A stretch of 26,106 nucleotides of DNA from contig JAGUYV010000474.1 in assembly GCA_020061125.1 (NCBI GenBank), positions 1 to 26,106 on the forward strand, read 5' to 3'. This stretch comes from a bacterium (GTDB lineage Bacteria; UBP15; UBA6099; DSWB01). Below are positions 17,624 through 25,874 of the stretch, piece by piece. Within the stretch, counting starts at the first letter, position 1, and each line of letters begins with the position of its first letter. The notes under the pieces were generated by a model, which ran no database searches, had not been told where the DNA came from, and was given only the letters and a program-made list of their open reading frames with translations. A program made the translations under genes and the position numbers.

Positions 17624-18285
17624 TGGGCTTCACTCCCTTGCAGCGGGATTTGGACCTTTCCGGGTTTGGAAACGGCCTGGTAATTTTTGGGCGGCTGGTA
17701 TTTGCGCATCCTGTCCAGGCGGCCCATGGCCTGGAGGCGGTTGTAGATCATCGCCCACGCACAGTCCGTGTCATTGCCAATTTCGCACTTGCCCTTGTTG
17801 GTGCCACCGCAGGGTCCGTTCAGCAACCCCTTGTGGCATGCGGTCACAGGACAGATTCCAGCGGTGTCTTCGAGCACGCATTCGCCGCACTGCATGCAGA
17901 TTTCGGAATACGACCCCACGGCCTGCTCCTTGCCCAGGAACAGGGTGTCGAGCGCGGGGATCACGGGCCGCATGAGCGTGGAGGCCAGGGTCTGCACGCC
18001 GAATGCGCAGGTCATGGCCAGAACCGCATCCGCGTCGTCGAAAGCATGTTTGTGATCGCGCACGGCCTGCGGAGACAGTTCGTCGCAGGCCGTGGGCACC
18101 ACCAGGGTTCCGGTCAACACCTTGCCCAGGGCCTGTAGAGATCGTTTCATGGAGGCCACCTGCTCCTGCCCGCCCGTGCGGCACATGGTGGCGCAGGTGC
18201 CGCAGCCCACGATGCACACCCCGGTGTCTCCGGCCAGGCTGTTCTCAATCTTGTCCATGTCTTTGAGGCGTGTGATGGTTTTCAT
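17620..18285 (-). CDS. metV: MetV, iron-sulfur/zinc partner of MetF
   Basis: A 221-residue cysteine-rich protein matching the methylene-THF reductase C-terminal-domain family (MetV). The N-terminal cluster Cys24, Cys28, Cys31 and Cys35 precedes a Rossmann-like middle. A second cluster follows at Cys130, Cys133, Cys136, Cys145 and Cys150, with further cysteines at 159, 167 and 175 (GLLNGPCGGTNKGKC is a family hallmark). MetV transfers electrons between MetF and an oxidoreductase partner in Wood-Ljungdahl organisms. GGGAGG lies nine bases before the ATG. The stop overlaps metF, and the NuoF-GltD fusion gene lies 34 bases upstream. Confidence 0.92.
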   Translation of the reverse strand: MKTITRLKDMDKIENSLAGDTGVCIVGCGTCATMCRTGGQEQVASMKRSLQALGKVLTGTLVVPTACDELSPQAVRDHKHAFDDADAVLAMTCAFGVQTLASTLMRPVIPALDTLFLGKEQAVGSYSEICMQCGECVLEDTAGICPVTACHKGLLNGPCGGTNKGKCEIGNDTDCAWAMIYNRLQAMGRLDRMRKYQPPKNYQAVSKPGKVQIPLQGSEAQ

Positions 18286-18319
18286 GCCAAGAAACCTCCC
18301 GATGCGGAAAATGCGCGGT

Positions 18320-21300
18320 TCAGCGCTCCAGGTCGCAGCGCAGGCAACGATTCGCCTCGGCCAGAGCCTGTTCTTCAGTGAATCCGGTTTCCACTTCCGT
18401 GAAGCCCGAGGTTCGCAGCCCCATGGAGATTTTGCCTACGGCTTCGCGCGGCAGCGCTCCGGCATCATCTTCTCCGACAGGCGCAGCCGCTAGGGTCTCG
18501 ATGACTTTTTTTTCGTCCCGCAATTCCACGCGCGACGCATCCTTTCGCAAATACTTGTCAATGGCAAGAGCGCTGCGGTATCCCGCTGCGATTGCCTGAA
18601 TCACCATGCCGGGACCGCTCACGAAATCGCCGCCCGCGAATACGCCGGGCACATTGGTGGCCAGGGTGTTCGGGTCCACATCGAGCGTTTCCCAGCGCGT
18701 GCGTTCGAGCCGGCTGTCGCGCGGCAGAAACGACAGGTCAGGCGCCTGCCCCACGGCCATGATCACCGTGTCCGCGGGCGCCAGGGTTTCGCTGCCGGGC
18801 ACGGGCACGGGCCGCCTCCTGCCGCTCGCGTCCGCTTCTCCAAGTTCCATGCGGATGCACTCCAGGCCCGTGACCTTCCAGTTGCCGCTCGCGATGCGCG
18901 TGGGACTGGTGAGGAAATGGAACCGCACCCCTTCCTCGACCGCATCCTCGAACTCGACCTGTGACACCGGCATTTCCTCGCGCGAGCGGCGGTAGAACAC
19001 ATCCACGGATTTCGCCCCCAGGCGCAGGGCCGATCGGGCCGCGTCCATGGCCGTGTTGCCTCCGCCGATAACCACGCACCGTTCTCCCATGCGAACCTGT
19101 TTACCTGTCTTTACATCTCGCAGGAACGACAGTCCATAATAAAGGCCTTCAAGTCCCTCGATTTCTCCGGGGACGCCGATTTTCTGGCTGCGCTGCGCGC
19201 CCGCGCCGATGAACACCGCGGCGTATCCGTCTTTCATCAAATCTTCAACCGTGAAGTTGGCGTTGACCGGTGTGTTGTAGCGAATTTCCACGCCCCGGTT
19301 TTCGATGTATTTGATTTCGTTCTGGATGACCTCGTTCGGGAGCCGGTATTCGGGGATGGCCACGGAAAGCATGCCCCCTGCTACGGGCAAGGCCTCAAAC
19401 GCGGTCGTGCTGTAACCCATGCGCGCCAGGTGATACGCGCACGAAAGCCCCGTGGGACCTGCCCCAACTACGGCCACGCGCTCCGGATTCCTAACCGGGA
19501 ACGGCTCGGGCAGGCCGATGTAATTGTTGAAATACCAGTCCGCGGCGAACCGCTTGAGCGCGCGGATGGCCAGCGGCTCGTCCAGCTCGCCCCGTCGGCA
19601 TTTGACCTCGCAGGGATGATGGCAGATGCGGCCGCATATTGAGGGGAACGGATTGCGCTCCCGGATCAGTTCCACGGACTCGGTGTATTTCCCGGCGGCG
19701 ATGTATGCGATGTAATTGGGTACATCCACACCCACGGGGCATGCGTGCTGGCACGCGGAAATCACGAGCGCGTCGCACGACCCCGCAGCGCACCTTTTGT
19801 CGCGGATGTGCGCATCGTATTCGTCCCTGAAGAACCGGATGGTGGACAGCACGGGGTTGGGGCAGGTCTGGCCCAGGCCGCACAGGGCCGCGGCCTTCAC
19901 GGTCCTGGCGATGCGTTCGAGGCGCTCCACATCGCCCTCGCGCCCCTGCCCCTGGGTGATGCGCGTGAGGATGGTGAGCATCTGCTTGGTGCCGATTCGG
20001 CACGGCGAGCATTTGCCGCAGGACTCGGACTGCGTGAAGTTGGCGAAGAACCGCGTGATGTCCACCATGCAGGTATTCTCGTCCATGACCACCATGCCGC
20101 CGGACCCCATGATGGCGCCGATCTGCTGCAGGGTTCCATAATCAATGGGCATGTCCAGATGGCGCGCGGGCACGCACCCCCCGGACGGGCCGCCCATCTG
20201 CACGGCCTTGAACCTTCGGCCCTTGGGAATGCCGCCGCCAATGTCGAAGATCACATCGCGCATGCTGATGCCGATCGGCACTTCAACAAGCCCGGTGTTG
20301 TTGACTTTTCCGGTCAGGGAGAAAATTTTGGTGCCGCCGCTGGCTTCGGTGCCCAGAGCCGCGTACCAGGCCGCGCCCCGGTTGATGATGGTGGCGATGT
20401 TGGCCAGGGTTTCCACATTGTTGATGCATGTGGGCCTGCCCCACAGGCCCGAATTGGCCGGAAACGGAGGCCGGGGACGGGGCATGCCGCGCTTGCCCTC
20501 GATGGATGCGATGAGCGCGGTCTCTTCGCCGCACACAAACGCGCCCGCTCCTTCCTTGATTGTGATGTCGAAACAGAAATTGGTCCCAAGAATATTGTCC
20601 CCGAGCAGACCGGATTCGCGCGCCTGTGCAATAGCCACGCGCAGATTGGCCACGGCCAGCGGATATTCGGCACGCACATAGATGTACCCGTGCGCATCGC
20701 CGATGGCGTACGCGGCGATGGCCATGCCCTCGAGCACCAGGTGCGGGTTGCCTTCAAGAACGCTGCGATCCATGAACGCCCCCGGATCGCCCTCGTCCCC
20801 GTTGCAGATCAGATACTTGACCCGGCCCGGCGCTTTTCGGGTGAACTCCCATTTCATGCCCGTGGGAAACCCCGCGCCGCCGCGGCCACGCAGTTTTGCG
20901 TCCTTGATTTCCTGTATCACATCCTCCGGGGACATTCCCGTGAGCGTTTTGGTGAGCGCCGAGTAACCTCCGCGCGCGATGTAATCCTCGATACTGCGCG
21001 GATCAATAAGCCCGTTGTCCGCGAACACGATCCGCTTCTGTTTTTCGTAGAACGGGATCTCCTCTTCGAGGCGCACCTGCCGGCCCGACGCCGGGTCCGT
21101 GTACAGCAGGCGCGGCACCACATTCTTCTTGATCACGGTTTCATAGATGATTTCCTTGACATCTTCCTCGGAAACACCGCAGTAGTACACGCCCATGGGA
21201 TGGATGACCAGGTTCGGCCCGTTTTCGCAGAACCCGTGGCATCCGGTTTCCATGACATCCACTTTGTCCGCCAGCCCGGCGCGCTGTACTTCGAGACGCA

Positions 21301-21442
21301 GGGCCGCCAGCACGGGTTCGCTGCCGAAAGCGCGGCAGCCCGTTCCGCCGCACAGAGCGATGCAGGGTTTGGACGGGTCGCGGCGGCGCGCCAGGGTTTC
21401 GCGCAGGGACAGCAGTTCCGATGGCGAGGTCAGCATTTTCAT
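18320..21442 (-). CDS. NuoF-type NADH/FMN subunit fused to GltD/NfnB-type oxidoreductase
   Basis: A 1040-residue fusion. Residues about 24-105 form a thioredoxin-like [2Fe-2S] domain (Cys31, Cys36, Cys68, Cys72). About 140-540 is a NuoF/HndC-like core with FMN/NADH motif GRGGAGFPTG (186-195), CGEET near 304 and a [4Fe-4S] site (Cys475, Cys478, Cys481, Cys521). About 550-1040 is a GltD-like half with clustered cysteines at 551-615, FAD motif GAGPTG (660-665), a second nucleotide motif GGGNTAMDAA (793-802) and a CLRC tail. One chain thus offers NAD and probably NADP sites plus two flavins, as in electron-bifurcating transhydrogenases (compare Nfn and the Sporomusa Stn type, from memory). The ATG has AAGGG upstream and lies 15 bases after nuoE. 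Confidence 0.93.
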   Translation of the reverse strand: MKMLTSPSELLSLRETLARRRDPSKPCIALCGGTGCRAFGSEPVLAALRLEVQRAGLADKVDVMETGCHGFCENGPNLVIHPMGVYYCGVSEEDVKEIIYETVIKKNVVPRLLYTDPASGRQVRLEEEIPFYEKQKRIVFADNGLIDPRSIEDYIARGGYSALTKTLTGMSPEDVIQEIKDAKLRGRGGAGFPTGMKWEFTRKAPGRVKYLICNGDEGDPGAFMDRSVLEGNPHLVLEGMAIAAYAIGDAHGYIYVRAEYPLAVANLRVAIAQARESGLLGDNILGTNFCFDITIKEGAGAFVCGEETALIASIEGKRGMPRPRPPFPANSGLWGRPTCINNVETLANIATIINRGAAWYAALGTEASGGTKIFSLTGKVNNTGLVEVPIGISMRDVIFDIGGGIPKGRRFKAVQMGGPSGGCVPARHLDMPIDYGTLQQIGAIMGSGGMVVMDENTCMVDITRFFANFTQSESCGKCSPCRIGTKQMLTILTRITQGQGREGDVERLERIARTVKAAALCGLGQTCPNPVLSTIRFFRDEYDAHIRDKRCAAGSCDALVISACQHACPVGVDVPNYIAYIAAGKYTESVELIRERNPFPSICGRICHHPCEVKCRRGELDEPLAIRALKRFAADWYFNNYIGLPEPFPVRNPERVAVVGAGPTGLSCAYHLARMGYSTTAFEALPVAGGMLSVAIPEYRLPNEVIQNEIKYIENRGVEIRYNTPVNANFTVEDLMKDGYAAVFIGAGAQRSQKIGVPGEIEGLEGLYYGLSFLRDVKTGKQVRMGERCVVIGGGNTAMDAARSALRLGAKSVDVFYRRSREEMPVSQVEFEDAVEEGVRFHFLTSPTRIASGNWKVTGLECIRMELGEADASGRRRPVPVPGSETLAPADTVIMAVGQAPDLSFLPRDSRLERTRWETLDVDPNTLATNVPGVFAGGDFVSGPGMVIQAIAAGYRSALAIDKYLRKDASRVELRDEKKVIETLAAAPVGEDDAGALPREAVGKISMGLRTSGFTEVETGFTEEQALAEANRCLRCDLER

Positions 21443-21457
21443 GGATTCGGCCCTTTC

Positions 21458-21949
21458 TCACCGGCTCGCGTACTGGGACAGCACCGCGGCGATTTTTTTG
21501 GGGTTCATTTTGCCGTAATAGGAATGGTTGACCACCATCACGGGCGACAGGGCGCACGCGCCCAGGCACGCCACGGTCTCCAGGCTGAACCGGAAATCCG
21601 CCGTGGTTTCCCCGTCCTGGATGCCCAGTTCATTTTGAATCAGTTGCAGGATTTTTTTGCCCCCGCGCACATGGCACGCGGTGCCCCGGCACACGCGCAC
21701 CACATTGCGTCCGCGCGGCGCCGTGTAGAACTGGGAATAAAAAGTAATCACCCCGAACACCTGGCTTGGAAACAGCCCGAGCGCCCCGGCCACGCTGTCC
21801 ACGGCGTCTCGCGGAATGTATCCGCACTCCTCCTGAACCTGCTGCAGCAACGGAATGAGCGACGACTGGTCTCGCGGGAAACCGGCGATGATTTCCCGCA
21901 GCGCTTGCTGTGAAATTCCCGGCGCTTCCGGCGCGGTTTGCACTGGCAT
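21458..21949 (-). CDS. NuoE-type [2Fe-2S] subunit
   Basis: A 163-residue NuoE/HydC-like protein with an N-terminal helical domain (about 15-75) and a thioredoxin-like ferredoxin domain. [2Fe-2S] ligands are seen in CRGTAC and CLGAC, the usual Cx4C plus Cx3C pattern. It normally pairs with a NuoF subunit in NADH-oxidising complexes, and the NuoF-GltD fusion is encoded 15 bases downstream. The start at 21949 has AGAGG five bases upstream and shares one base with the FdhA-like stop codon (TGATG). Upstream in-frame starts lie inside that gene. The tight coupling suggests a fixed-stoichiometry complex. Confidence 0.93.
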   Translation of the reverse strand: MPVQTAPEAPGISQQALREIIAGFPRDQSSLIPLLQQVQEECGYIPRDAVDSVAGALGLFPSQVFGVITFYSQFYTAPRGRNVVRVCRGTACHVRGGKKILQLIQNELGIQDGETTADFRFSLETVACLGACALSPVMVVNHSYYGKMNPKKIAAVLSQYASR

Positions 21950-24633
21950 CACATCCTCTCGATTTGCACGGCGCACATTTTGCGGTTCGGGGTTCTGGTG
22001 ACAACATCCAGTTGCGTGGAGAACAGGGAATTGACCTCGGCCGCGGACATGGAAACCGGCACGAAGACCACGCTGCGCGGCAGGCCGGGAGTGATTCTGG
22101 CGGGCAGTTCCATGGACCCGGCGCGCGAGACGATTTTCACGCGCTGCCCGTCGGCTACGGCCAGGCCCTCGGCGTCTTCGGCCCCGATCTCCAGGAAACA
22201 TTCGGGAAACATTTCCTTGAGTTGCTTCGAGTGCATTGTGCGCGCGCCGCTTCCAAAGTGGTAAAGATGAGAACGGGTGATCAGCGAAAACGGGAAGTTC
22301 ATGTCCGTTTCTTCATCGGGCACCAGGTATTCCACTTTCATGAACTGCGCGCGGTCCCGGTGAGGGAACGCGTGTTCATAGAGCACGGGGCTGCCCGCGT
22401 GATCGGCGTTCTCGCAGGGCCAGTGCAGGGTCTGGCGCTCCAGCCGCGCGTAGGAAACCCCGGCGTATATGGGTGCAGCGCGCGCGATTTCGGCCATGAT
22501 GTCCGCTGGTGATTTGTACTCCGCGGGCAGGCCCATGCGGCGGCACAGGTCTGAAAGCACCTGCCACTCGGCACGGCTCTGTCCGGGCGGATCCACGGCT
22601 TTGCGCACGCGCTGAATGCGGCGCTCGGCGCTTGTGAATGTGCCGTCCTTTTCCGCGAAACACGCCACGGGCAATACCACATGCGCGAGGTTCGTGGTGG
22701 GTGTGGGGAAGATGTCGAGGGCCACAAAGAAGTCCAGAGATTCGAGCGCTTTCTTCATAGTTGTGGAATCCGCGAATACGGCCACGGGATTTGCGCCCAC
22801 ATTCATGATGGCGCGGATGCCGCCAGCCGCGGCCTGTGAGATGATCTCCACGCCCGTAAGCCCGTCCCCCGCGGGCGGCGCCACGCCCCATAATTTTTCA
22901 AGATCCGCGCGCGCTTCGGGGTCCGACACTTTGCGGTATCCGGGCAGGTAATCCGGCAACACGCCCATGTCGCATGCGCCCTGCCCGTTGTTTTCCTTGA
23001 CCAGCGGATACACGCCCACGCCCGGACGCCCTATGTTGCCCGTGGCCATGGCCAGGTTGGCGATGGCCAGCACCGAATATGTGGCGTTGGGATAGTGCGT
23101 GATGCCGGAACCGTAGATGATGCAAGCGGCGTCCGCTCCGGCGAATATGCGCGCGGCCTCCAGGATCTGCTCCTCGGGGATGCCCGTAACCTTGGCCGCA
23201 TACGCGGGCGGATAGCGCCGGGCGCATTCGAGCAGCTTGTCCAGCCCGTCAACGCGTTCGCGCACGAAATCCTTGTCGTACAGGTTTTCATCCATAATCA
23301 CGCGCAGCATGGCGTTGACCAGCGCGATGTCCGTGCCCGGCGCCGGGCGGAGCCACAGGTGCGCGAACGGTGTCATGCGGCTCTGGCGCGGATCGGCGAG
23401 CAGCAGTTTCGCGCCGTGGAAACGCGCCGCGCGCTTGATTTTCTGGGCGATGAGCGGATGCGATTCGTGCGGGTTCGCGCCAAGGCACAATATCACGCCG
23501 CTTTTTTCGATGTCCGCGATGGTTCCGGTCGCGCCGGGATATCCGAACGCCTTGGTCAAACCCACGATGTTCGGCGAAGTGGACATGCGCGCGCTGCTGC
23601 TGACATTGTTCGTGCCCACGGCCGCGCGCGCGAATTTCTGAATCAGATAATTCTCTTCGTTGGTGCAGCGGAACGAGCCGAACACGGCTATGCTGTCCGG
23701 GCCGCTCTGCTCCCTGATTTGCGTGAGCCTGTGCGCGATCAGATCCAGGGCCGCATCCCACGACGCCTGTTTAAAGGATCCATTTTCTTTAATGAGCGGA
23801 ACCGTGAGCCGTTCGGGGTTGTGAATGTAGTCATGGCCGTAATGGCCTCGCACGCACAGGGACGCGCCGTTCACGGAGTTTTCCTCGTTCGGCTCAACGG
23901 ACATCACGCGGTTGTCGCGCGTCTGCAACATGATGGAACACCCGCTGCCGCAGAACGAGCACACCGTCGGGGTTTGCTCCAGGCCCGTTCCGCGGTACTG
24001 CCGCGTCTTCTCGGACAGAGCGCCCACGGGGCACAGGGTCACGCATGTGCCGCAGTATTCGCATGCGGCCTTGTCCAGAGGCATGTCGAACGGTGTGGCC
24101 GGCCGGGCGTTGAACCCGCGGCCCGCGAAGTCTATGGCCCCGATGACCTGGATCTCCTGGCACGCGCGCACGCACAAACCGCACATGATGCACTTGGTCA
24201 AATCCCGCTCGATGAATGCATTGGCGGTCTCGATTTCCGAAAATCGGCGGATGCGATCCATGTCAATGTCGCCAATGCCCAAATCCGCGGCCAGGGCGCG
24301 CAGCGCGCACGCGTTGCCCTTGTCGCACAGCACGCACGCCTCGGGATGGCTGGACAACAGCAGTTCTACCACGGTTCTTCGGGTTTCAAGCACGAGCGGG
24401 GAATCCGTGCGGATGGTCATGCCGGGCGCAATGGGCGTTACACATGACGCCACCAGCGCGTGTCGTGCTTCATCCTCGACCAGGCAAACGCGGCACGCGC
24501 CAAACGGCGCCACATGCGGGCTGTGGCACAGCGTGGGAATTTCTACGCCTGCCTCGCGCGCGAGTTCCAGTATGGTCATTCCGCTGCGGCCGCTGATTTC
24601 CTTGCCATTCAAAACGATAGTAATCGTTTCCAT
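21949..24633 (-). CDS. FdhA-like bis-MGD oxidoreductase lacking the formate catalytic residues
   Basis: An 894-residue protein with a NuoG-like N-terminus and a formate-dehydrogenase-like body. A [2Fe-2S] domain (Cys36, Cys47, Cys50, Cys64) is followed by a His-ligated cluster (His96, Cys100, Cys103, Cys109) and two [4Fe-4S] sets (Cys148/151/154/158 and Cys191/194/197/201). The body has its own [4Fe-4S] set (Cys225, Cys228, Cys232, Cys260) and aligns well with E. coli FdhF. However, the Mo/W-ligating Sec/Cys is Ser351, the next His is Thr352, and the Arg333 equivalent is Val545 (in VYPLVKENNGQGACDMG). The serine codon is TCC, so no recoding is hidden. Formate oxidation is therefore unlikely; Ser-ligated relatives include DMSO reductase. 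It is the first gene of the metVF operon, and the ATG has AGGGAG upstream. Confidence 0.9.
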   Translation of the reverse strand: METITIVLNGKEISGRSGMTILELAREAGVEIPTLCHSPHVAPFGACRVCLVEDEARHALVASCVTPIAPGMTIRTDSPLVLETRRTVVELLLSSHPEACVLCDKGNACALRALAADLGIGDIDMDRIRRFSEIETANAFIERDLTKCIMCGLCVRACQEIQVIGAIDFAGRGFNARPATPFDMPLDKAACEYCGTCVTLCPVGALSEKTRQYRGTGLEQTPTVCSFCGSGCSIMLQTRDNRVMSVEPNEENSVNGASLCVRGHYGHDYIHNPERLTVPLIKENGSFKQASWDAALDLIAHRLTQIREQSGPDSIAVFGSFRCTNEENYLIQKFARAAVGTNNVSSSARMSTSPNIVGLTKAFGYPGATGTIADIEKSGVILCLGANPHESHPLIAQKIKRAARFHGAKLLLADPRQSRMTPFAHLWLRPAPGTDIALVNAMLRVIMDENLYDKDFVRERVDGLDKLLECARRYPPAYAAKVTGIPEEQILEAARIFAGADAACIIYGSGITHYPNATYSVLAIANLAMATGNIGRPGVGVYPLVKENNGQGACDMGVLPDYLPGYRKVSDPEARADLEKLWGVAPPAGDGLTGVEIISQAAAGGIRAIMNVGANPVAVFADSTTMKKALESLDFFVALDIFPTPTTNLAHVVLPVACFAEKDGTFTSAERRIQRVRKAVDPPGQSRAEWQVLSDLCRRMGLPAEYKSPADIMAEIARAAPIYAGVSYARLERQTLHWPCENADHAGSPVLYEHAFPHRDRAQFMKVEYLVPDEETDMNFPFSLITRSHLYHFGSGARTMHSKQLKEMFPECFLEIGAEDAEGLAVADGQRVKIVSRAGSMELPARITPGLPRSVVFVPVSMSAAEVNSLFSTQLDVVTRTPNRKMCAVQIERM

Positions 24634-24670
24634 GCGGGAAATCTCCCTCGGCTATTGGTTATGTGCAAAT

Positions 24671-24720
24671 CCGGTTTCTTTGGATGTATTATACCCTACT
24701 TTGAATTGCGGGCAAACCGG
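24671..24720 (-). promoter_or_regulatory. Promoter of the fdhA-like/nuoEF/metVF operon with bracketing inverted repeat
   Basis: On the minus strand TTGCCC (24710-24715), a 16-base spacer and a perfect TATAAT (24688-24693) form a sigma-70-like promoter. Transcription would start near 24681, with a leader of about 48 bases to the ATG at 24633. The exact inverted repeat CCGGTTT (24671-24677) / AAACCGG (24714-24720) places one arm on the -35 and the other just past the start site, a typical position for operator pairs. Confidence 0.6.
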
Positions 24721-24776
24721 AATCATACGATTTTTTTGCGCATGGCAAAATCCCGCAGGAACATGAGAATCAAAGA

Positions 24777-24837
24777 CGCAACAGGCGTTGCGCGTGCAAG
24801 GAGAACGCGCGCCTCCGCGCGTTCAGCTATGTAGCTG
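24777..24837. repeat. Cluster of three adjacent hairpins between fucU and the fdhA-like operon
   Basis: Three dyads lie in 61 bases: CGCAAC (24777-24782) / GTTGCG (24787-24792); GAACGCGCG (24803-24811) / CGCGCGTTC (24816-24824), a 9-bp stem with a 4-nt loop; and CAGCTA (24824-24829) / TAGCTG (24832-24837). They follow the fucU stop on the minus strand, so they may mark the end of the cobO-fucU transcript, although no T-run follows the main stem. No credible gene was found in 24634-24854. Confidence 0.45.
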
Positions 24838-24854
24838 GCAAAAAATGGGAATTG

Positions 24855-25304
24855 CTATGCGGGCTTGACTGCGCCGATGGACAACAGCACATTGGCGTAC
24901 CAGCCCTGGTCCGCGGTGGCGATGGTGAGCGCCACATCCTCGCCGCTGGCGGCCTCGTAAAAGCCGGGGATGTCCAGCTCTTCAAGATCCACGGCCGCGC
25001 CCTCGCGCTTGAAAATGGCGCGGAACTCGTCCCAAGCGGGCGGGTCGTTTCGCATTGCGTATGGTCCCTCGGACGCGGGTTTCATGACCGCCGCACCCTG
25101 TATGGGGATCGCGGACGCTACGGCGTCCAGCGCCTGCGCAACGGTGACCACGCCCGGCGACAGGTTCAGGCACACGAGCGCGGCGTTGGGGCCGAGCCGC
25201 GTGGAAAACGGGAAATTCCCGTCCGCGATCAGCACCTTGGCGTTGTGCCCGGCCGCGCCCAGCGCGGACAGTATTTCCGGATGCAGCAGTTTGTATTTGA
25301 GCAT
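24855..25304 (-). CDS. fucU: RbsD/FucU-family sugar mutarotase (FucU-like)
   Basis: A 149-residue cytosolic protein of the RbsD/FucU fold, which speeds interconversion of sugar anomers or ring forms. The N-terminal ALGAAGHNAKVLIADGNFP carries the family histidine and the following Asp, and the C-terminal FYEAASGEDVALTIATADQ leads into WYANVLLSIG, close to the E. coli FucU tail (Y-N-LL--G). The length fits FucU (about 140) slightly better than RbsD. L-fucose is the likely substrate, but this subfamily has mixed specificity and no fucose genes adjoin. GGGAGG lies seven bases upstream of the ATG. It lies 28 bases downstream of cobO, probably in one transcript. Confidence 0.82.
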   Translation of the reverse strand: MLKYKLLHPEILSALGAAGHNAKVLIADGNFPFSTRLGPNAALVCLNLSPGVVTVAQALDAVASAIPIQGAAVMKPASEGPYAMRNDPPAWDEFRAIFKREGAAVDLEELDIPGFYEAASGEDVALTIATADQGWYANVLLSIGAVKPA

Positions 25305-25332
25305 GATCCGCCTCCCTGTTCTTGGCGTCGCG

Positions 25333-25854
25333 TCAGAACTCGATGCCTTTCTGCGCCTTCACGCCCTGCTCGAACGGATGCTTGATCAGGGTCATCTCGG
25401 TGACCAAATCCGCCATGTCCACGAGTTGCGAATGCGCGCCCCGGCCCGTGACCGCCACATGCATCTCCGGCGGCCTGTTGCGCAGCGCGTCCGCCACGGT
25501 TTCGATCTCCAGCACGCCGTATGTAATCAGATAGGTCAGTTCGTCCAGGATGACCATGCCGTGCCGGTTTTCCGCGATCACGGACCGGGCCAGATCCCAG
25601 GCTTCGCGCGCCACGCGCTTGTCTTCCTCGATATTGTCCGACTGCCATGTGAATCCGCGGCCGCACACATGCCATTCCAGCAGGTCCTCGAACCGCTTTG
25701 CGGATTCCAGTTCGCCGTACTTCCACGATCCTTTAAGAAACTGGATCATGCACACGCGCATGCCCTGCCCCATGGCGCGGAACGCCATGCCCAGCGCGGC
25801 CGTGGTCTTGCCCTTGCCGTCGCCCGTGTTGATTATCAGCAAACCACTGGTCAT
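25333..25854 (-). CDS. cobO: Cob(I)yrinic acid a,c-diamide adenosyltransferase
   Basis: A 173-residue CobA/CobO/BtuR-type adenosyltransferase, which uses ATP to adenosylate Co(I) corrinoids on the way to adenosylcobalamin. The P-loop is GDGKGKTTAALG near residues 12-23, and MVILDELTYLI supplies the Walker B-like strand. QFLKGSWKYGELE and the late segments RNRPPE and VTGRGAH are also typical. The start at 25854 was chosen because GGAGG lies seven bases upstream; the longer in-frame form from 25887 begins in the promoter. It lies just downstream of cobT, so this is a cobalamin-synthesis locus continuing beyond the window. Corrinoids are also needed by methyl-THF pathways, which fits metVF nearby. 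Confidence 0.94.
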   Translation of the reverse strand: MTSGLLIINTGDGKGKTTAALGMAFRAMGQGMRVCMIQFLKGSWKYGELESAKRFEDLLEWHVCGRGFTWQSDNIEEDKRVAREAWDLARSVIAENRHGMVILDELTYLITYGVLEIETVADALRNRPPEMHVAVTGRGAHSQLVDMADLVTEMTLIKHPFEQGVKAQKGIEF

Positions 25855-25874
25855 GCACGCTCCTCCCGCTTTGC

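Noticed and set aside
19745-21913. 722-codon open frame on the plus strand opposite the NuoF-GltD gene
   Set aside because: It is antisense to a gene with clear motifs, has no recognisable domains and reflects GC-rich codon use; the same applies to the long plus-strand frames at 7840-9300 and 23095-24447.
23580-23590. Hidden selenocysteine at the FdhA-like active site
   Set aside because: The codon at the Sec/Cys position is TCC (Ser), not TGA, so no recoding is involved.
24763-24834. 23-residue plus-strand frame in the fucU-fdhA gap
   Set aside because: It is very short, its AGGA is too close to the ATG, and its bases are explained by the hairpin cluster.
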